This document shows, in pieces, positions 1 to 11,797 of a stretch of DNA of 64,000 nt. The stretch comes from Carya illinoinensis. Lineage: Eukaryota > Streptophyta > Magnoliopsida > Fagales > Juglandaceae. The notes beneath the pieces were generated by a model that was not told the origin of the DNA, did no database searches, and saw only the letters and a program-made list of their open reading frames with translations. A program made the position numbers and the translations under genes. Location of the stretch: assembly GCF_018687715.1 (NCBI RefSeq), contig NC_056759.1, positions 29,512,385 to 29,576,384 of the forward strand, read 5' to 3'. The number at the start of each line of letters is the position of its first letter. The first letter of the stretch is position 1.

Positions 1-1090
1 TTATTTTATAAAAATATTTATAATTATAGCATTTTTCTTATTTTTAAAAGGCACAAAAAGTAACCAACACCAGATTTGAAGGACCCTTCTGTATTTTAAA
101 GGGAGCAAAAGAGTGGACTCTCAAAACTAAAGAATACTAAAGGTAATGTAAGCTTTCACAAGACCAATTTCAGACAGGCTTTGGTGCTCCAAATTCAAGG
201 GTGGGACACCAACTCAGAAGAGAGAGAGAGACTATTGTGGAGAGACTGAAGTGATGGGTTGGTTAAGGTATGTCCCCTAGAGCAAAAGATGGATCAGTTG
301 TTTCTCAACCTAATAATAAACAACAGGAACGGCTGATTGATGTTGAGCAAACATGTGAGATCATGCATTCTGACAAAGAGAGAGTTAAGTATTTTGGGAC
401 TGATTGTAAGCCCCACTTGCCATGACTCGAGAACATAAACAAAAAATAGGTCTCTGCGATCATGTTAAGTGATTCAGATAAGGCCTGACTATACCAAATC
501 CTCCCAATCGATAACGGTTCTCTAGTCTATTATCTGTATTTCATAATCTTAATTTCATTTGGATATTAAGAATATCTTAAAATATTTATAAATAATAATA
601 AAATATTTTAAAAATATATAAGAATTTCAAGAACATTTATGTTCCCAAACTAGCGCCTAATCTCTAAGGTACATATCAAAATTAGGTTTCAAAAGCTCTC
701 TTTTTAAGTTTTTGATTTTAGTAGAAAGATCTCTGAGCTTGAATAATCAATTCTTTTCATCCAACTCTTGTTAGATTAACGAATGATAATATTTGCATAT
801 ATCACCAATTAAAATTTGACAAGTGGCATAGCTAATGTCATGCTAGATTCTGATTGGTTAGCACATGACAGTAATGCGACATGGCATGCTGCTAGCGAGT
901 TTGACAAAAGTTGGATAAAAGGAGTTAATTGTAATAGGCTTCAAATTAAGGATTAAAATGCTAAGAGTATTATCATATGTACTTGCAATTTTACTTATAA
1001 GATTTATTTTATTATTTATCTTTTCAAATTATGAAATTTGATTTCAAAATTTTTATGCATATAAATAATTGACACGTAATTCTAGTTTCT
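1..1090. other. Non-coding stretch upstream of the LINE
   Basis: No open frame of note on either strand. AT-rich with short purine tracts. I recognise no element or gene here. The left part (about 60-440) is less AT-rich and could be the edge of another repeat cut by the window, but I cannot assign it. Confidence 0.5.
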
Positions 1091-1200
1091 CTTTAATTCC
1101 TCTCTCTCTCCTTAGTAAAAATCCCTCCTCCTGTCTTTGTACATGGATAACGGTTTTGCAGTCTTACCTTCCATGAAAGGAAACCTAGAGAATTTGTAAG

Positions 1201-1850
1201 AGAGTCTGTCTCTCATGGATCTTAAAGAGGAAGCTATTCAGGTGGATATGCAAAGGCTGGAAGATGTAGTTATCAAAGGAAGAAAATGTCTACTTCCCAA
1301 CCTATTGATGGGAAGACATTACAATAAGAAGGCCTTCAAACAAATGTGTAGAAGGCATGGAGACCAGTGAAGCAAATAAAGTTAAGAGATTTGAGCTCCA
1401 TTTTACTTCTAGTGGAGTTCAAATATATCATGGATAAGGAAAGGGTTATAAGGGAGGGCCCTGGGCTTACAATAAAAGTTTAGTGATGCTTAAGGAGGTG
1501 GAGGGAACCCAACAAGTGCACCAAATCCAATTTACAGAGGTGCTATTCTGGGTAAGACTTCATGATTTATCATTGATAGCAAGAAATGAGTATATTAGCA
1601 ATCTTATAGGCAGTTCAATCAGTTGGGTAGAAGAGGTGGACATTGACCAAGGGGAAATGGATTTGGGAGAGTTTATGCGAGTAAGGGTAGCCATAGATGT
1701 TGGTAAGCCTCTTCTACGTGGGAAGAAAATGAATATGGGTACTGATAAATCTTGTTGGGTTCAATTTGCATATGAGAGACTTCTCAACTTCTGCTACTGC
1801 TCTGGAAGGTTGGGTCATACTCAATAGGAGTGTACTTAGTTGGAAGAGAA
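1201..1850 (+). pseudogene. LINE ORF1 remnant (DUF4283-like with CCHC zinc knuckle)
   Basis: Reading from about 1214 (MDLKEEAIQVD...) the sequence has the helix and 'KGRKCLLPNLLMGR...NKKAFKQM' pattern typical of the DUF4283 domain of plant LINE ORF1 proteins. It then shifts frame near 1370. The open part at 1483-1827 continues with 'VLFWVRLHDL', a DUF4283 C-terminal signature, and ends in a zinc knuckle (CYCSGRLGHTQ then EC after a stop codon). In related elements this protein binds the RNA template. The stop inside the knuckle and the upstream frameshift show it is broken. Confidence 0.75.
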
Positions 1851-2474
1851 ATAGAAAACGTATGAGGCAGATGAATTTTCATATAGTCAATGGTTACAGA
1901 GAGGTGGGAGTGGTGGTAAGATAGGGGAACGGTGAGACAACAACCAGGCCGATAGGGAGACAATTTCAGAATGTCAAAGAGTGGACACGAAGATCTCAGA
2001 GGGGGATCTAATATGAGCACTGAGAATTTCTCTAATTGATACCCAAAAGTGATGTCAAACAATTGCCAATATTGGATTATCATAAAATTTTTGGGTTGGA
2101 TTCTACCCAGATGGATGGCCAGATGGGGATAAAAGTGGAAATAGTGAAGTCAGGGAAGGAGAAGGGAGGAATTGACGAGAAAATTACAAGAGATGGGTAC
2201 AGAAATGGGCTGAGTTGATAGTGAAGGAACGTAACAGGCCTAATTGGTGGAGCATATCATAGAAAGCCCTTTAGTCTAACTATTTCAAAAAGCTAGAACT
2301 AGAAGAAGATGGAACAAGGTACCAATTGTTGAGAAACAGTCCTCTTATCAGTTTCAGGATTTGGAAGTAAAGCCAAGAAAAAGAAAAGGTGTTGTAGAGA
2401 GGGAAGAAGAGATACAAAAGGTGTCTAAGCATAGTCTAACCAAGGAGATAACTTGAAGCAGATATCAGCAGAGG

Positions 2475-3400
2475 TTGGAAGCCATGAAAACACTCAGCTG
2501 GAATACATGTGGGATTAGGAACCCACGAGGCATTCAAACACTTCGAGACCTACTCAAGAAGGAAGATCCCAACATCTTGTTCTTACAAGAAACAAGATTG
2601 ACTGCAAAAGCAATGGAAAGATGTAAGTTCACTCTTGATTTTTTGAATTATTTAGCTATAGACAGTATTGGAAGAAGTGGTGGGATTGCTTTATTATGGA
2701 AGTCAAATGTTGATTTGCTAGTGTTGAATTACTCTAATTCTCATATTGATGCTATGATTAAAGGGGGAAGTACTCAATTAATAGAACGGTTTCTTATGAG
2801 TGTGTATGGAAATCCAGAAACTAGTTAGAGAGCGATACATGTAATTTGATTAAAACTTTGTTTCGTAGGAATGGATAGGCCTGGCTAGTTTGTGGGGACT
2901 TTCATGAAATCCTAAATCAAAATGAAAAGAGAGAAGGAAAAACAAGACCGGAGAAACAACTCAGGGAATTCATAGAGGTGTTGGATTACTATGCTTTGAA
3001 GGATTTGGGATATATAGTCTCATTATACTTGGTGTAATAGAGGGGAAGGTGGGGCGAGTATTTGTGAAAGACCGGATAGGTTTCTAGCCATTTATAATTG
3101 GGTTCAGATTTTCCCTCAAGCTTTTGTAACCAATGGATCTATTGCATATTCAAACCACCTCCCAATATGGATTGATTCTTACAATGAAGAAGCACAAAAA
3201 AGGGACAAAAAGTTATTCAGGTTTGAAGCAATATGGCTGGGGGAGATTGAATGTAGAAATATTATAAAAGAGACTTGGAACCAAGGGTCAATTAGAAGCA
3301 ATATGGGCGAGGTGATGGAGATGGTTTCTGGATATAGTAAGAAGTTGGAGGTGTGGAACAAAACAAAGTTTGACAATGTCCAATATCAACTTTCCCAAGC
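2475..3400 (+). pseudogene. LINE endonuclease domain remnant
   Basis: The open frame 2475-2828 starts KTLSWNTCGI and contains LFLQETRL. These match the start of exonuclease/endonuclease/phosphatase domains of plant LINEs, including the Asn and the metal-binding Glu of the QET motif. The frame then breaks, but domain pieces continue in other frames: a DRFLA-like motif near 3075 and SNHLPIW near 3157, the usual SDHxP position, with Asn in place of the catalytic Asp. The nuclease would nick target DNA in a live element. This copy is inactive. Confidence 0.8.
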
Positions 3401-3539
3401 AAAATAGAAGTTACAAAGGATTCAAGAAAGTGACCCTACTTGGTCCTCTCGTGCAAATCATAATAATGTAAGAAAAGAAGTGTAGATCTAGTGGAGAGAG
3501 AAGAAGTTATGTGGAGGCAGAGATCAAAAGCCGTATGGC

Positions 3540-3985
3540 TAAAAGAGGGTGATCAAAACTCAATATTCTTTCATACCAAAGCATCACAAAGGAAACGAAA
3601 GAATAAAGTTCTAAAGCTACAGAATGATCATGAGCACTGGTAGGAGGTAAGATAAGCTTATTATTGATTATTTTAAGGGGTTATTTGCTACTTCTTCTCA
3701 AAGAGGCAATATGGAATTCGCAAACAAGTTATTTGGCAAGGTAACGAAGGAAATGAATGGTAAATTGACCAATTCCTATATAGCGTGGTTGGCTTTCCAA
3801 CAACACCCCAGAATCTTTGATGAAATATTAGGGTCATTCCATCAGGTCTTGGAGCGTTGGTGGGATGCATCTATGAAAGTGCCTCAGCAATTTCTAAGTT
3901 TTCACCCTCTTTGAATCACATGTTTATCGCTTTCATTCTCAAGAAAAAGTCACTGTGAAAGTGGTTGACTATCGACCAATTAACC
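3540..3985 (+). pseudogene. LINE reverse transcriptase, N-terminal part
   Basis: Frames between about 3540 and 3985 read as the region linking endonuclease and RT. They end with IAFILKKKS...VVDYRPINL, the conserved block that opens the RT palm in plant LINEs. The reading is frameshifted near 3914. It stops abruptly at the TSD of the inserted LTR and resumes on the far side at 6135. Confidence 0.75.
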
Positions 3986-6129
3986 TGTGATGCCCCCAAC
4001 TCTCACGTACGGACACGTAAAAATTGAAATGCCGGAATGATAATAACATGGGTCACATATCCCATCACCAAGTGCCAAATGTGTGTATATGCAATACGTG
4101 TATAACAAAAATAACACAGCTAAATAATAAAGTCAGTCGACTAAGTACCATAATTTGTTTAAATACAAATTCGCTTAAAACAAGCGTATCAAAATAATAC
4201 AAGTCTCAATAATGTCACAAATTTGAAAATACATAATTAAATATGGAAAATAATACAAGTCCAAAAACTCTAATCAATACTCCGGCAGAGCTGCCTTCTC
4301 AGGCTTACCTTCCTCTTCATCAGAATCAAAATCTAAGGTACTAAAGATGGTACCGTAGGTAAGTAATAATCCAAACAACCCACAAGATAAAAATACATTA
4401 AGAAACAATAATATGCATGAGGTCCGAAAATCCACATTTGCCATGCACGCCAAAATTCCATTTTGGCCTAAAATATTACCAGTCTATTAAAAATAACTGT
4501 CATTTTCTTAGAAAATGACCCATTAACCAAACCATCAGAGCACTGTAGGCTGAAATCACAGGCGGAACTCTACCACTATTCATACTTACCACAATTCCTA
4601 TGCGTGCACCATATGCAGGAATCGTAGGCAGGACTCTACCACTGTCTTTACTTACCACCATCCCTACAAGTCTGTCTGTAGGCGGGAATCGCAGGCGGGA
4701 CTCTACCACCATCCTTACGCATGCACCATAGGCGAGAATCACATATGAGACTCTACCATCGTTCCTGCTTACCACCATCCCTACAATGACTGTCTATCAA
4801 ATCATTCAATCAGTTCATTTTAAACACATCTAAAATCCTTTCTCGTATAAAAAATTCAGTTTCCAAATATGCATATGAACATGCATGCAATTACACAAAA
4901 ACCCATCTTTCATTTTATAAACATGAATATGCATGCACCATGCAATGCAAATGACAAGACAAATTACCCAATAAATCCAACATTATCCAAACATAAATAA
5001 CTCCATCTTCAAATCCATCCGACCCCCGACTCCTCGGATTTAGTCCGGCACAACCAACCAAATCACAGTATATTATTAAAGAAAAATATATTTAAATTTT
5101 AAAAGAAATTTGAAAAATACTTACAACGCTATAAAATATTTTTTGAAGGATTAAGGAGGTGCAAGAAGTGGCGGCAAGGCAGCGTAATAGTGCAAAATGC
5201 ACTGTGGCCGTGGGTTGCAAAATACTCACTTTTGAATGAGAACAAACTGAGACTTAGAATTGATAGAGAATGACTTAGAGGTATTAGTGAACCTAGTGGA
5301 AGTAGTAGTTGGTAGTGGGTGGCGGCGAAAATGGTTGTGGAAGTAAAAAAAGATCCAAACGGATTTTAGCTCGTGGTGGTTGCTCCGGCGATGAATTAGA
5401 GCTGAAAATGGATATGTTAGGTTAGCAAGAGACCAGTGACAAAGTGGTGATGAAATCGTGGCCGGAGGTAGAGTGAAGACGGCGTTAGAGAAAATAGATG
5501 CCGCGACTAGGAGGAGTTTGTAGTGGTTAACGGTGGCGCAGGGAGGGCTGGAAATAGGTGGGTAGGTGTACCGACTGGTGGGGGATTGAATGGTAGGGGC
5601 AATGAGAAGCACAATTGGTGGACAGCAGCGCTACGACGGGATGAAAATTTCAACGGGAAGAGAGGAGAGATAAGTCGCGCAGGAGGAGAGAGAGAACAGA
5701 GAAAATGGGAAGAAAGGAAAGAAAGAAGAAAAAAGAGAAGAATAAAAAGAAGAAAAAAAGAAAAAGGGAAATAAAGAAATGAGGTCCAACTCTCATAACT
5801 TGGGTCACTAAACTGATCCAATGAAAATTATTTTCAAAATAACAAGTTAAATAAAATAATTTAAATGCAGTGATTAAATAAAATAAAATAATAGAATCTA
5901 AAAACATAATGATTTTAAAGCCAAAAAATAAACTAATTTAAATTAAAACAGCAATTTAAATACAAAACAATAATAAATAACAAAAAAAGCATATTAAAAT
6001 AATTTCATAACTTAAAAATCATAAAATAAATCCAACGAAAATCTGATAAATTTTAAAATAAGAGAACCAATTTTTAATACAATTAAAATACTCATTCAAT
6101 AAAAATATACTAAAATATGGGATATCACA
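3986..6129 (-). mobile_element. Solo LTR (gypsy-type family), reverse orientation
   Basis: The element runs from TGTGATGCCCCC to GGGATATCACA and is flanked by a perfect 5-bp duplication TAACC (3981-3985 and 6130-6134) inside the LINE RT frame. Read on the minus strand it matches the LTRs at 42336-43472 and 47090-49130: the same start (GTGATATCCC/GTGATACCC), the CCTCATTTCTTT promoter-proximal block, the tandem repeat rich in GGTGGTAGAATCCCGCC, and the same end (CCCCAAATCCCACGTACGG in reverse). No internal region is present, so it is a solo LTR, normally the product of unequal homologous recombination between two LTRs. The length of 2144 bp is close to the 2041 bp of the longest LTR of the full element. 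Confidence 0.9.
4540..4795 (-). repeat. Tandem repeat inside the solo LTR (about 60-70 bp unit)
   Basis: Repeated blocks of the type 'GGCGGGACTCTACCACCATCC' occur about four times, with drift, read on the + strand. They are the reverse complement of the tandem array in the other LTR copies at 42785-42915 and 48311-48580. Copy number differs between LTRs, as expected for slippage. Confidence 0.7.
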
Positions 6130-8239
6130 TAACCTATACAACATACTTTATAAGCTGATATCTAAAGCAATTGCAAATAGGCTAAAGAAGATTTTACCTA
6201 CACTTATATCTGAGTTACAAAGTGCTTTTATACCTGGGAGACTTATGATAGGTAATGTATTGATAGAATATGAACTTATTCATTATTTGATATAGAAAAT
6301 AAAAGGGAAGCAAGGCTACATATTTTTAAAGTTAGATATGAGGAAAACTTATGATAAGATAGAATGAGACTTTTTGGAGTCTCTTATGATGAAGATGGGG
6401 TTTGATAACAAGCTGATTAATATGATTAAGAAGCGTGTCCAGATTGTAACTTTTTCTATGCTAATCAATGGGGAACCAAGGGCTCCTATTGTGCATAGTA
6501 AAGGGCTAAGACAGGAGGATCCCCTATCCCCTACTTATTTTTATTATGCATTGAAGGGCTTATATTCCTACTTAGAATAGCTAATAAGGAGCTCCAATTC
6601 TTGGGTATAAAACTTTGTAGAGGAGCAACATACACTAAATATTTGCTATTTGCAGATGATTGTGTAATGTTTTGTAAAATTGACATGCAAGGAAATAGAA
6701 AGGTGCTTTTGCTACTAGACAATTTTGAGAGAGCATTTGAACAGAAGATGAATTGTGGACAAAATACTGTGGTGTTTTGTAAAAATGTTCCTGAAACTGT
6801 ACAGAAAGAAGAGATTTTGATTAAGGTTGTTGCTCTATTTATTCCCATATACTCAATGAGTTGTTTCTTATTTCTTGGTAGGTTATGCTCAGATTCAAAA
6901 GTTTTAATGGCAAGATTTTGGTGGGAACAAAAGAAGAATGAGAGAAAAATCCACTAAGTCCGATGGGATAAAATGTGTGACTCCAAGCTCATAGGGGTAT
7001 TAGGCTTTAGAGATCTAAGAACCTTCAACTTGGCATTACTAACTAAACAAGCATGGAGGATACTACATGAGGAAGATACTCTGCTATAGAGAGTGTATAA
7101 AGCTAAGTATTTTCCAAAAGGCAATTTGTTTGAAGTTGGTCTGGGAAATAATCCTTTGTATGTATGGAGAGGGATATGGAAAGCAAAAAGGTGGCTAAGT
7201 ATAGGTTGTAGATGGAGGATAAGAGACGTAAAAACTGACCAAATTTGGAAGGATCATTGGATCTCAGGACATGAAGCACTATGGTTAGAAGGTGGTGACA
7301 CCAGAGAAGCTGATATGAATGAGATAGTTGACAAACTCATTAACAGCCAAACAAAATGGTGGGAAGTTGACAATGTGAGAGCTTTATTCAATCCAAATCT
7401 TGCATATGACTTTTTGAAGACTATTGTCTGTCTAGGCAACCGACCAAATAAGTGGATATAGACTCAGGAGAAAAATGACATTTTTAGTGTTAAAAGTGCT
7501 TATAGGATGTTTAGAGATATAAGCATGCCTAGCACAAGAGAATTTTCAAGCATAACCAACCAATAGGCTCTATGGAAAGCCTTGTGGAAAATGTTTGTTC
7601 CTCACAAAATTAAATTATTTTTCTTGGAGAGCATGCAAGGATGAATTACCTACACAACACAACCTCAAGAAAAGAAGTATACACACTGAAGGAAATTATT
7701 GTTTCTACAAGGAGGTGTTGGAAGATACTCCTCATGTACTTTATTAGCACAAGGTAAGAATTGGTGCCGTTCTAAGAAATTAAAATGGAGACATTGCCTT
7801 GGCAACAAGTACAATAGAAAATGAAGTACATGAGTCAGAAGACATAAAACTATTGGTTGAAGTACATGAGCTAGAAGACATAAGACATAGAACTATTGGC
7901 TATGTTTAGAGGTCTCCTAATATGCTAATATGGGGATTCAAAAACAAATTCTTGAGAGTGATAGTTTGCTGATGGTGAATGAATTCAAAGCCAATGAGGT
8001 TTCTTATTCTATGCTAGGAAATCTGATACAAGAGGTTAAGAACCTTTAGCTTTCATTTGCTGAGTGTATGGTCAACATGTTGATAGATATGGGAATGAGG
8101 TATCACATAAGTTAGCTAGACATGTTTGGTATGTTGAGGATTTAGATATGTGGTGGGAGAATGTTCTGGAGTTTGTTTCTCAAGTGGTGTGTCTTGACAA
8201 AAAGTTGTAATGCATCTTTCTATCCAAATGCATAAAAAA
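6130..8239 (+). pseudogene. LINE reverse transcriptase C-terminal part, zf-RVT and tail
   Basis: The reading resumes exactly after the TSD with [18 protein letters not shown] and SAFIPGRLM. It continues through a degenerate palm motif TYDKIE (usually AYDRVEW), the block RQEDPLSP (usually QGDPLSP) near 6510, and the catalytic box YLLFADDCVMF near 6640, whose two Asp residues are intact. Then follow the thumb and connection (6960-7450) and zf-RVT-like text (FSVKSAYR near 7485). Stops at several sites and at least three frameshifts make it non-functional. Confidence 0.85.
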
Positions 8240-9920
8240 CAATTTCACCTCTCAACTCATCTCTTACGGTAGAGGTACTCCACTATCGAAGCGCAAGAAA
8301 TACAGTTTGAGTAGTCTCATCTTACTAAACTCAAACCATCTCAAGTAATATTGTGTATAAAGCAAACATTAGGAATACTGGCAAAAGCAACATGGCTTGA
8401 AAAGTAAGCCTCATCGTAACATGAGCAGTACCTCCACTTTTCCATCTTGCCCCCTTACTGAAACTCTACCTCTCTCCATCCCGTTAAATATATTTATAAA
8501 TAATATTCGATCATTATAAATACTATTCAATCATTATAAATACTATGTAATAATTAGTGGGACTCACAACTATCAAATCTTTCAATAAGTTAAAACCATC
8601 TCATCTCATTTTTCAATTTGAACACACAAAATTTTAAAAACCAACTAATCTCAACTTAGCAATCTTACTATTATTTACAACTCATCTCGTCTCATTTTAA
8701 CTCACAATCCAAACTCCTCTTTAGTATTTCTCAAAGAGCAATACTATATACAGTCGTGAAATTGCAAACACCGCGCAATCGCTTTGAAAAAAAGTAGAGT
8801 CCACGATTCAAAAAGTTAGTTTTTTTTTTTTCATGTGGGTCTCATATTAATTCATTTTTTTCAAGATGACTGCACGCCGCTTGCACAACCACGATTGCAA
8901 ATATCATTTCTCTTTCTCAAATGCTAAAATTAAAAACTCAAGAAAACTTTCCAAATGCCCGAAAGCCCAGGGATTAGTGTTTCCCTTTAATTCTAATCCA
9001 AATTCAGTTGGATGAGAACTACAACCAGGATTATTTTTGTGATGCCCAAAAATAAGGTTGGTCCAAGAGGCTAAAATGTTCAAATTAAGGGCAACTTTGC
9101 TCGTCTTGACGGTGCCTTTCTTCGAACCTCCATTGACATGCAGGAATGTAAGACTTTATTGGAGCCATAAGCTTAGTTATTAAAGCGATCTGCACTTAGC
9201 TCAGAGTAAACAGGCCTAGGCAAGCAGCACGTCAAGGTTTGGACTGCTACCCTCTAGCTTAGCGAAAGCTAAGTTAAGAAGCCCAATTGCGAGTAATAGC
9301 TCCCCACCAATTGACATAAGACATTTGTCTAGTTTAGGCCCTAGTCTAGGACCATTTTTTTATTTTTTTATTTTTTTATTTGCATTGAGCGTCGGTCTCC
9401 ACTAATCTTCGGTTGCACATATTCTGATAACGAGTTTTTTGCAAATGAACTTTAAATATTTTTTAAAAAAAATCTCCAATTTAATAGTATTTAGAAATTA
9501 TTTATATTCAAGAGAATTTAAATCTTTTATTTTAAGAAGAGCATACCCCAAACTCAAAGCTTTTAACCCCTAGGGATTCCATGTCTGACTATCTTTAAAA
9601 TATTGAAAATTGATGTTTGAAAATAGTTTTTTATCTCATTTCATTGATTTTATTTTATTTTATTACATTTTATTTTTGACCATTATCTAAATATAAATAT
9701 TTTTAAATTAATAATTACAAATTTGTTAAAAATAAAATGCGACACATTCTATTTGGAAGCTCGAAAGGAATTGACTCAATTGAGTAAACCATAGTCTTCC
9801 CAACAGCGAATTCTAAAAAATCTGAACGGTAAAACGCGAAGCAAGTGCCAAGCACGTCGTGTGAGTAACAGTGATTGTTTCTCAGCAAAAAAAGCAAAAA
9901 AAGAAAAAAACATTAGCTCT
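8240..9920. other. Intergenic, upstream of the host gene
   Basis: No coding region is supported. It contains the MITE listed separately near 8736-8916 and A/T homopolymer tracts around 8820 and 9355-9380. The last few hundred bases before 9921 are AT-rich and presumably hold the promoter and 5' UTR of the gene that starts there. I could not single out a TATA box with confidence. Confidence 0.5.
8736..8916. mobile_element. MITE with imperfect terminal inverted repeats
   Basis: The left end AATACTATATACAGTCGTG and the reverse complement of the right end (GAAATGATATTTGCAATCGTG) form an imperfect inverted repeat of about 45 bp. The centre is AT-rich, with a T run. A sister copy with the same ends lies at about 40138-40312. 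Small size, no coding and TIRs fit a MITE. The superfamily is unclear. Confidence 0.6.
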
Positions 9921-10230
9921 ATGGGGGAGAAAGGTTTGGGATACTACGACCTGGCCAGAAAGCTCGAGACCTGCAGGGTATGGCGCTCATGGCTAGGCGA
10001 TTCCAGTTACGCCTCTTTCGTCCACTCCCTCGACTCCCCTTCCAAGTGGGAGGCCTTCATGCGGGTCGACGACTCCAAATCTAGGGCTCAGATCCACCTC
10101 CAACTCCGGGTGCGGGCCCTCCTCTTCGACAAAGCCAGCGTCTCTCTCTTTCTCCGCTCCAATCCATCTTCATCTTCTTCGTCGTCGCTGGCGTCTTCTT
10201 CTGTTGCCGTTTCGAAGCTCAATCCGACTT
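9921..10230 (+). CDS. Exon 1 of the conserved plant gene
   Basis: Starts at ATG 9921 and ends ...AATCCGACTT before GTGAGT at 10231 (phase 1). Joined to exon 2 it reads NPTYLRLHGDDVYFTLE without a break, which supports the donor choice. GC content and codon use are clearly higher than in the surroundings, as is usual for a real coding exon. The Ser-rich run (codons about 80-95) is a low-complexity linker. Confidence 0.8.
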
Positions 10231-11753
10231 GTGAGTTTACAATTACAATTACATTTTCGTTATTCTTTTCTTGTATGGAACTTTGGCTTGTAACTGATGC
10301 AGTCGTTTCAGATTTGCGATTGCACGGAGATGACGTGTACTTCACGCTGGAGAATTCTGTACAAGATGGAGTTCAACATCGGGATGGTGGTGTTTCGTCC
10401 ACTTCTGCGTCATCCAAGGTTCTCGATTCCTCAATTTCATTGACTTCAGTTTCTAATTGTTTTCCAAAGTTTTTTTTTTGGTATTCAATTGTACAGGAGA
10501 AAATACCTAGTGAAAAGAAAAAAGAAAAATTCTTCATGAGGATTCACTGAATTTCACAAATTGAATCCATTTGAGTTCCAACTAGGAGTTTGGGAACCCA
10601 AGTTTTAACTATTGAGGCCACTATGGTTGTATTTCGTAGTCCCGTCATCAGAAAAAAAATGTTGCGGTTCATATTTTTTTCTGCAAGTCTTTGCTGCAAA
10701 GAAGGATGTTGCAAATATAACGAATGTTTTGCATTAGAAATGTATTGGAAACTAAAGTGTAAGTTTCCGTACACAGGGAATGCCATTTCTAATACAGTCC
10801 TGCACCAGTTCACATCATTTTGAGCTTCTGCTTGTCTGAGTGCCAACAAAATGATTAATCGTGTTACGCTCCTCAATGGTGTAGCCACTTTTTCCTTGCA
10901 TGTGGGTATATAATCTTAGCCAATTGTTAATATAAAATGTGTGTGTTGGCATATTCATGTAACAAACTTAGTTAAATTGTGTTGTAACTTTGTTGAGTGA
11001 TGATTGGTTGAAGAAAACTTACAAAAGGACAAGGAATTGGCATCGGCTCGACATTTGCTCATCAATGACTTGAGCAAACTCCAGACTGAAAATTTGATTG
11101 ACATGCGTTTGACTAGTTGCTTGAGCGGAGTTCATACATAAAGTTCACTCGACTAGTTGCTCGAGTGGAACTTATGCAGAAAGTTTGCTATTCCAATTAC
11201 AATTATTTATTTCATCTCTTGTCCAGTCTTCAACACTTCTTGGAATCTCAGCTCCATCAACAATTGTGACAGGCCGTTTCCACCCTCTTGCAATATTTAA
11301 CCATACCCGTTTATCTATAGATTTTAGAAAGGCTCTCATTCAAACTTTCCAATAGGCATAATCACTGCTGTCAAAGTATGGTGGTAATGCAAGTGATTGG
11401 GACCTATCCATTCTAATCAACTGATACAGGTTTACACTTAGGAACTAAATCCTAGCGGAGTAAACCCACTTGGCTACCAACTGAAAAAGCAGTAGTTATA
11501 TTGTAAAACAACACCTAGAGTGGGGGTGAATATGTTACAAACAGTCAATCAATGAAACAATTCACAGAAAAATAATCAACACAATAATTTGGTCATGAAT
11601 TAAAAACTCATTTGAAGAATATCTTCAAATCTAAAACTAATCCAGGTGTAAGTCACCACTTAAAACCCACTATAGAAATTTAGTTTGTTACAACTAATTT
11701 AGAAACACTTACAAGGCCCTTGCAGTATGTAACATCCCAATCCCAAAAGTGTA

Positions 11754-11797
<44 letters not shown>

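Larger units (their letters stand above)
1090..8240 (+). mobile_element. Degenerate LINE (non-LTR retrotransposon), interrupted by a solo LTR
   Basis: Successive LINE modules lie in the right order on the + strand. There is an ORF1 nucleic-acid-binding region (about 1200-1850), an APE-type endonuclease (from 2475), a reverse transcriptase split at the DYRPINL motif by the LTR at 3986-6129, then an RT thumb/zf-RVT region (about 6990-7720) and a short tail with LINE RNase H flavour to about 8215. Many frameshifts and stops make it dead. The order and motifs fit plant L1-type LINEs. The exact 5' and 3' ends are uncertain. The 3' end is placed near the A-rich stretch after 8215, and I did not find a convincing target-site duplication. 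Confidence 0.85.

Noticed and set aside
5226..5907. Several open frames of 80-130 codons on both strands
   Set aside because: They lie in a low-complexity purine/pyrimidine tract of the solo LTR and are Ser/Phe or Lys/Arg-rich artefacts. The same applies to 42461-42844 and 47253-47562.
10544..10888. Minus-strand open frame of 114 codons after exon 2
   Set aside because: No family resemblance, no splice support, and AT-rich non-coding composition.
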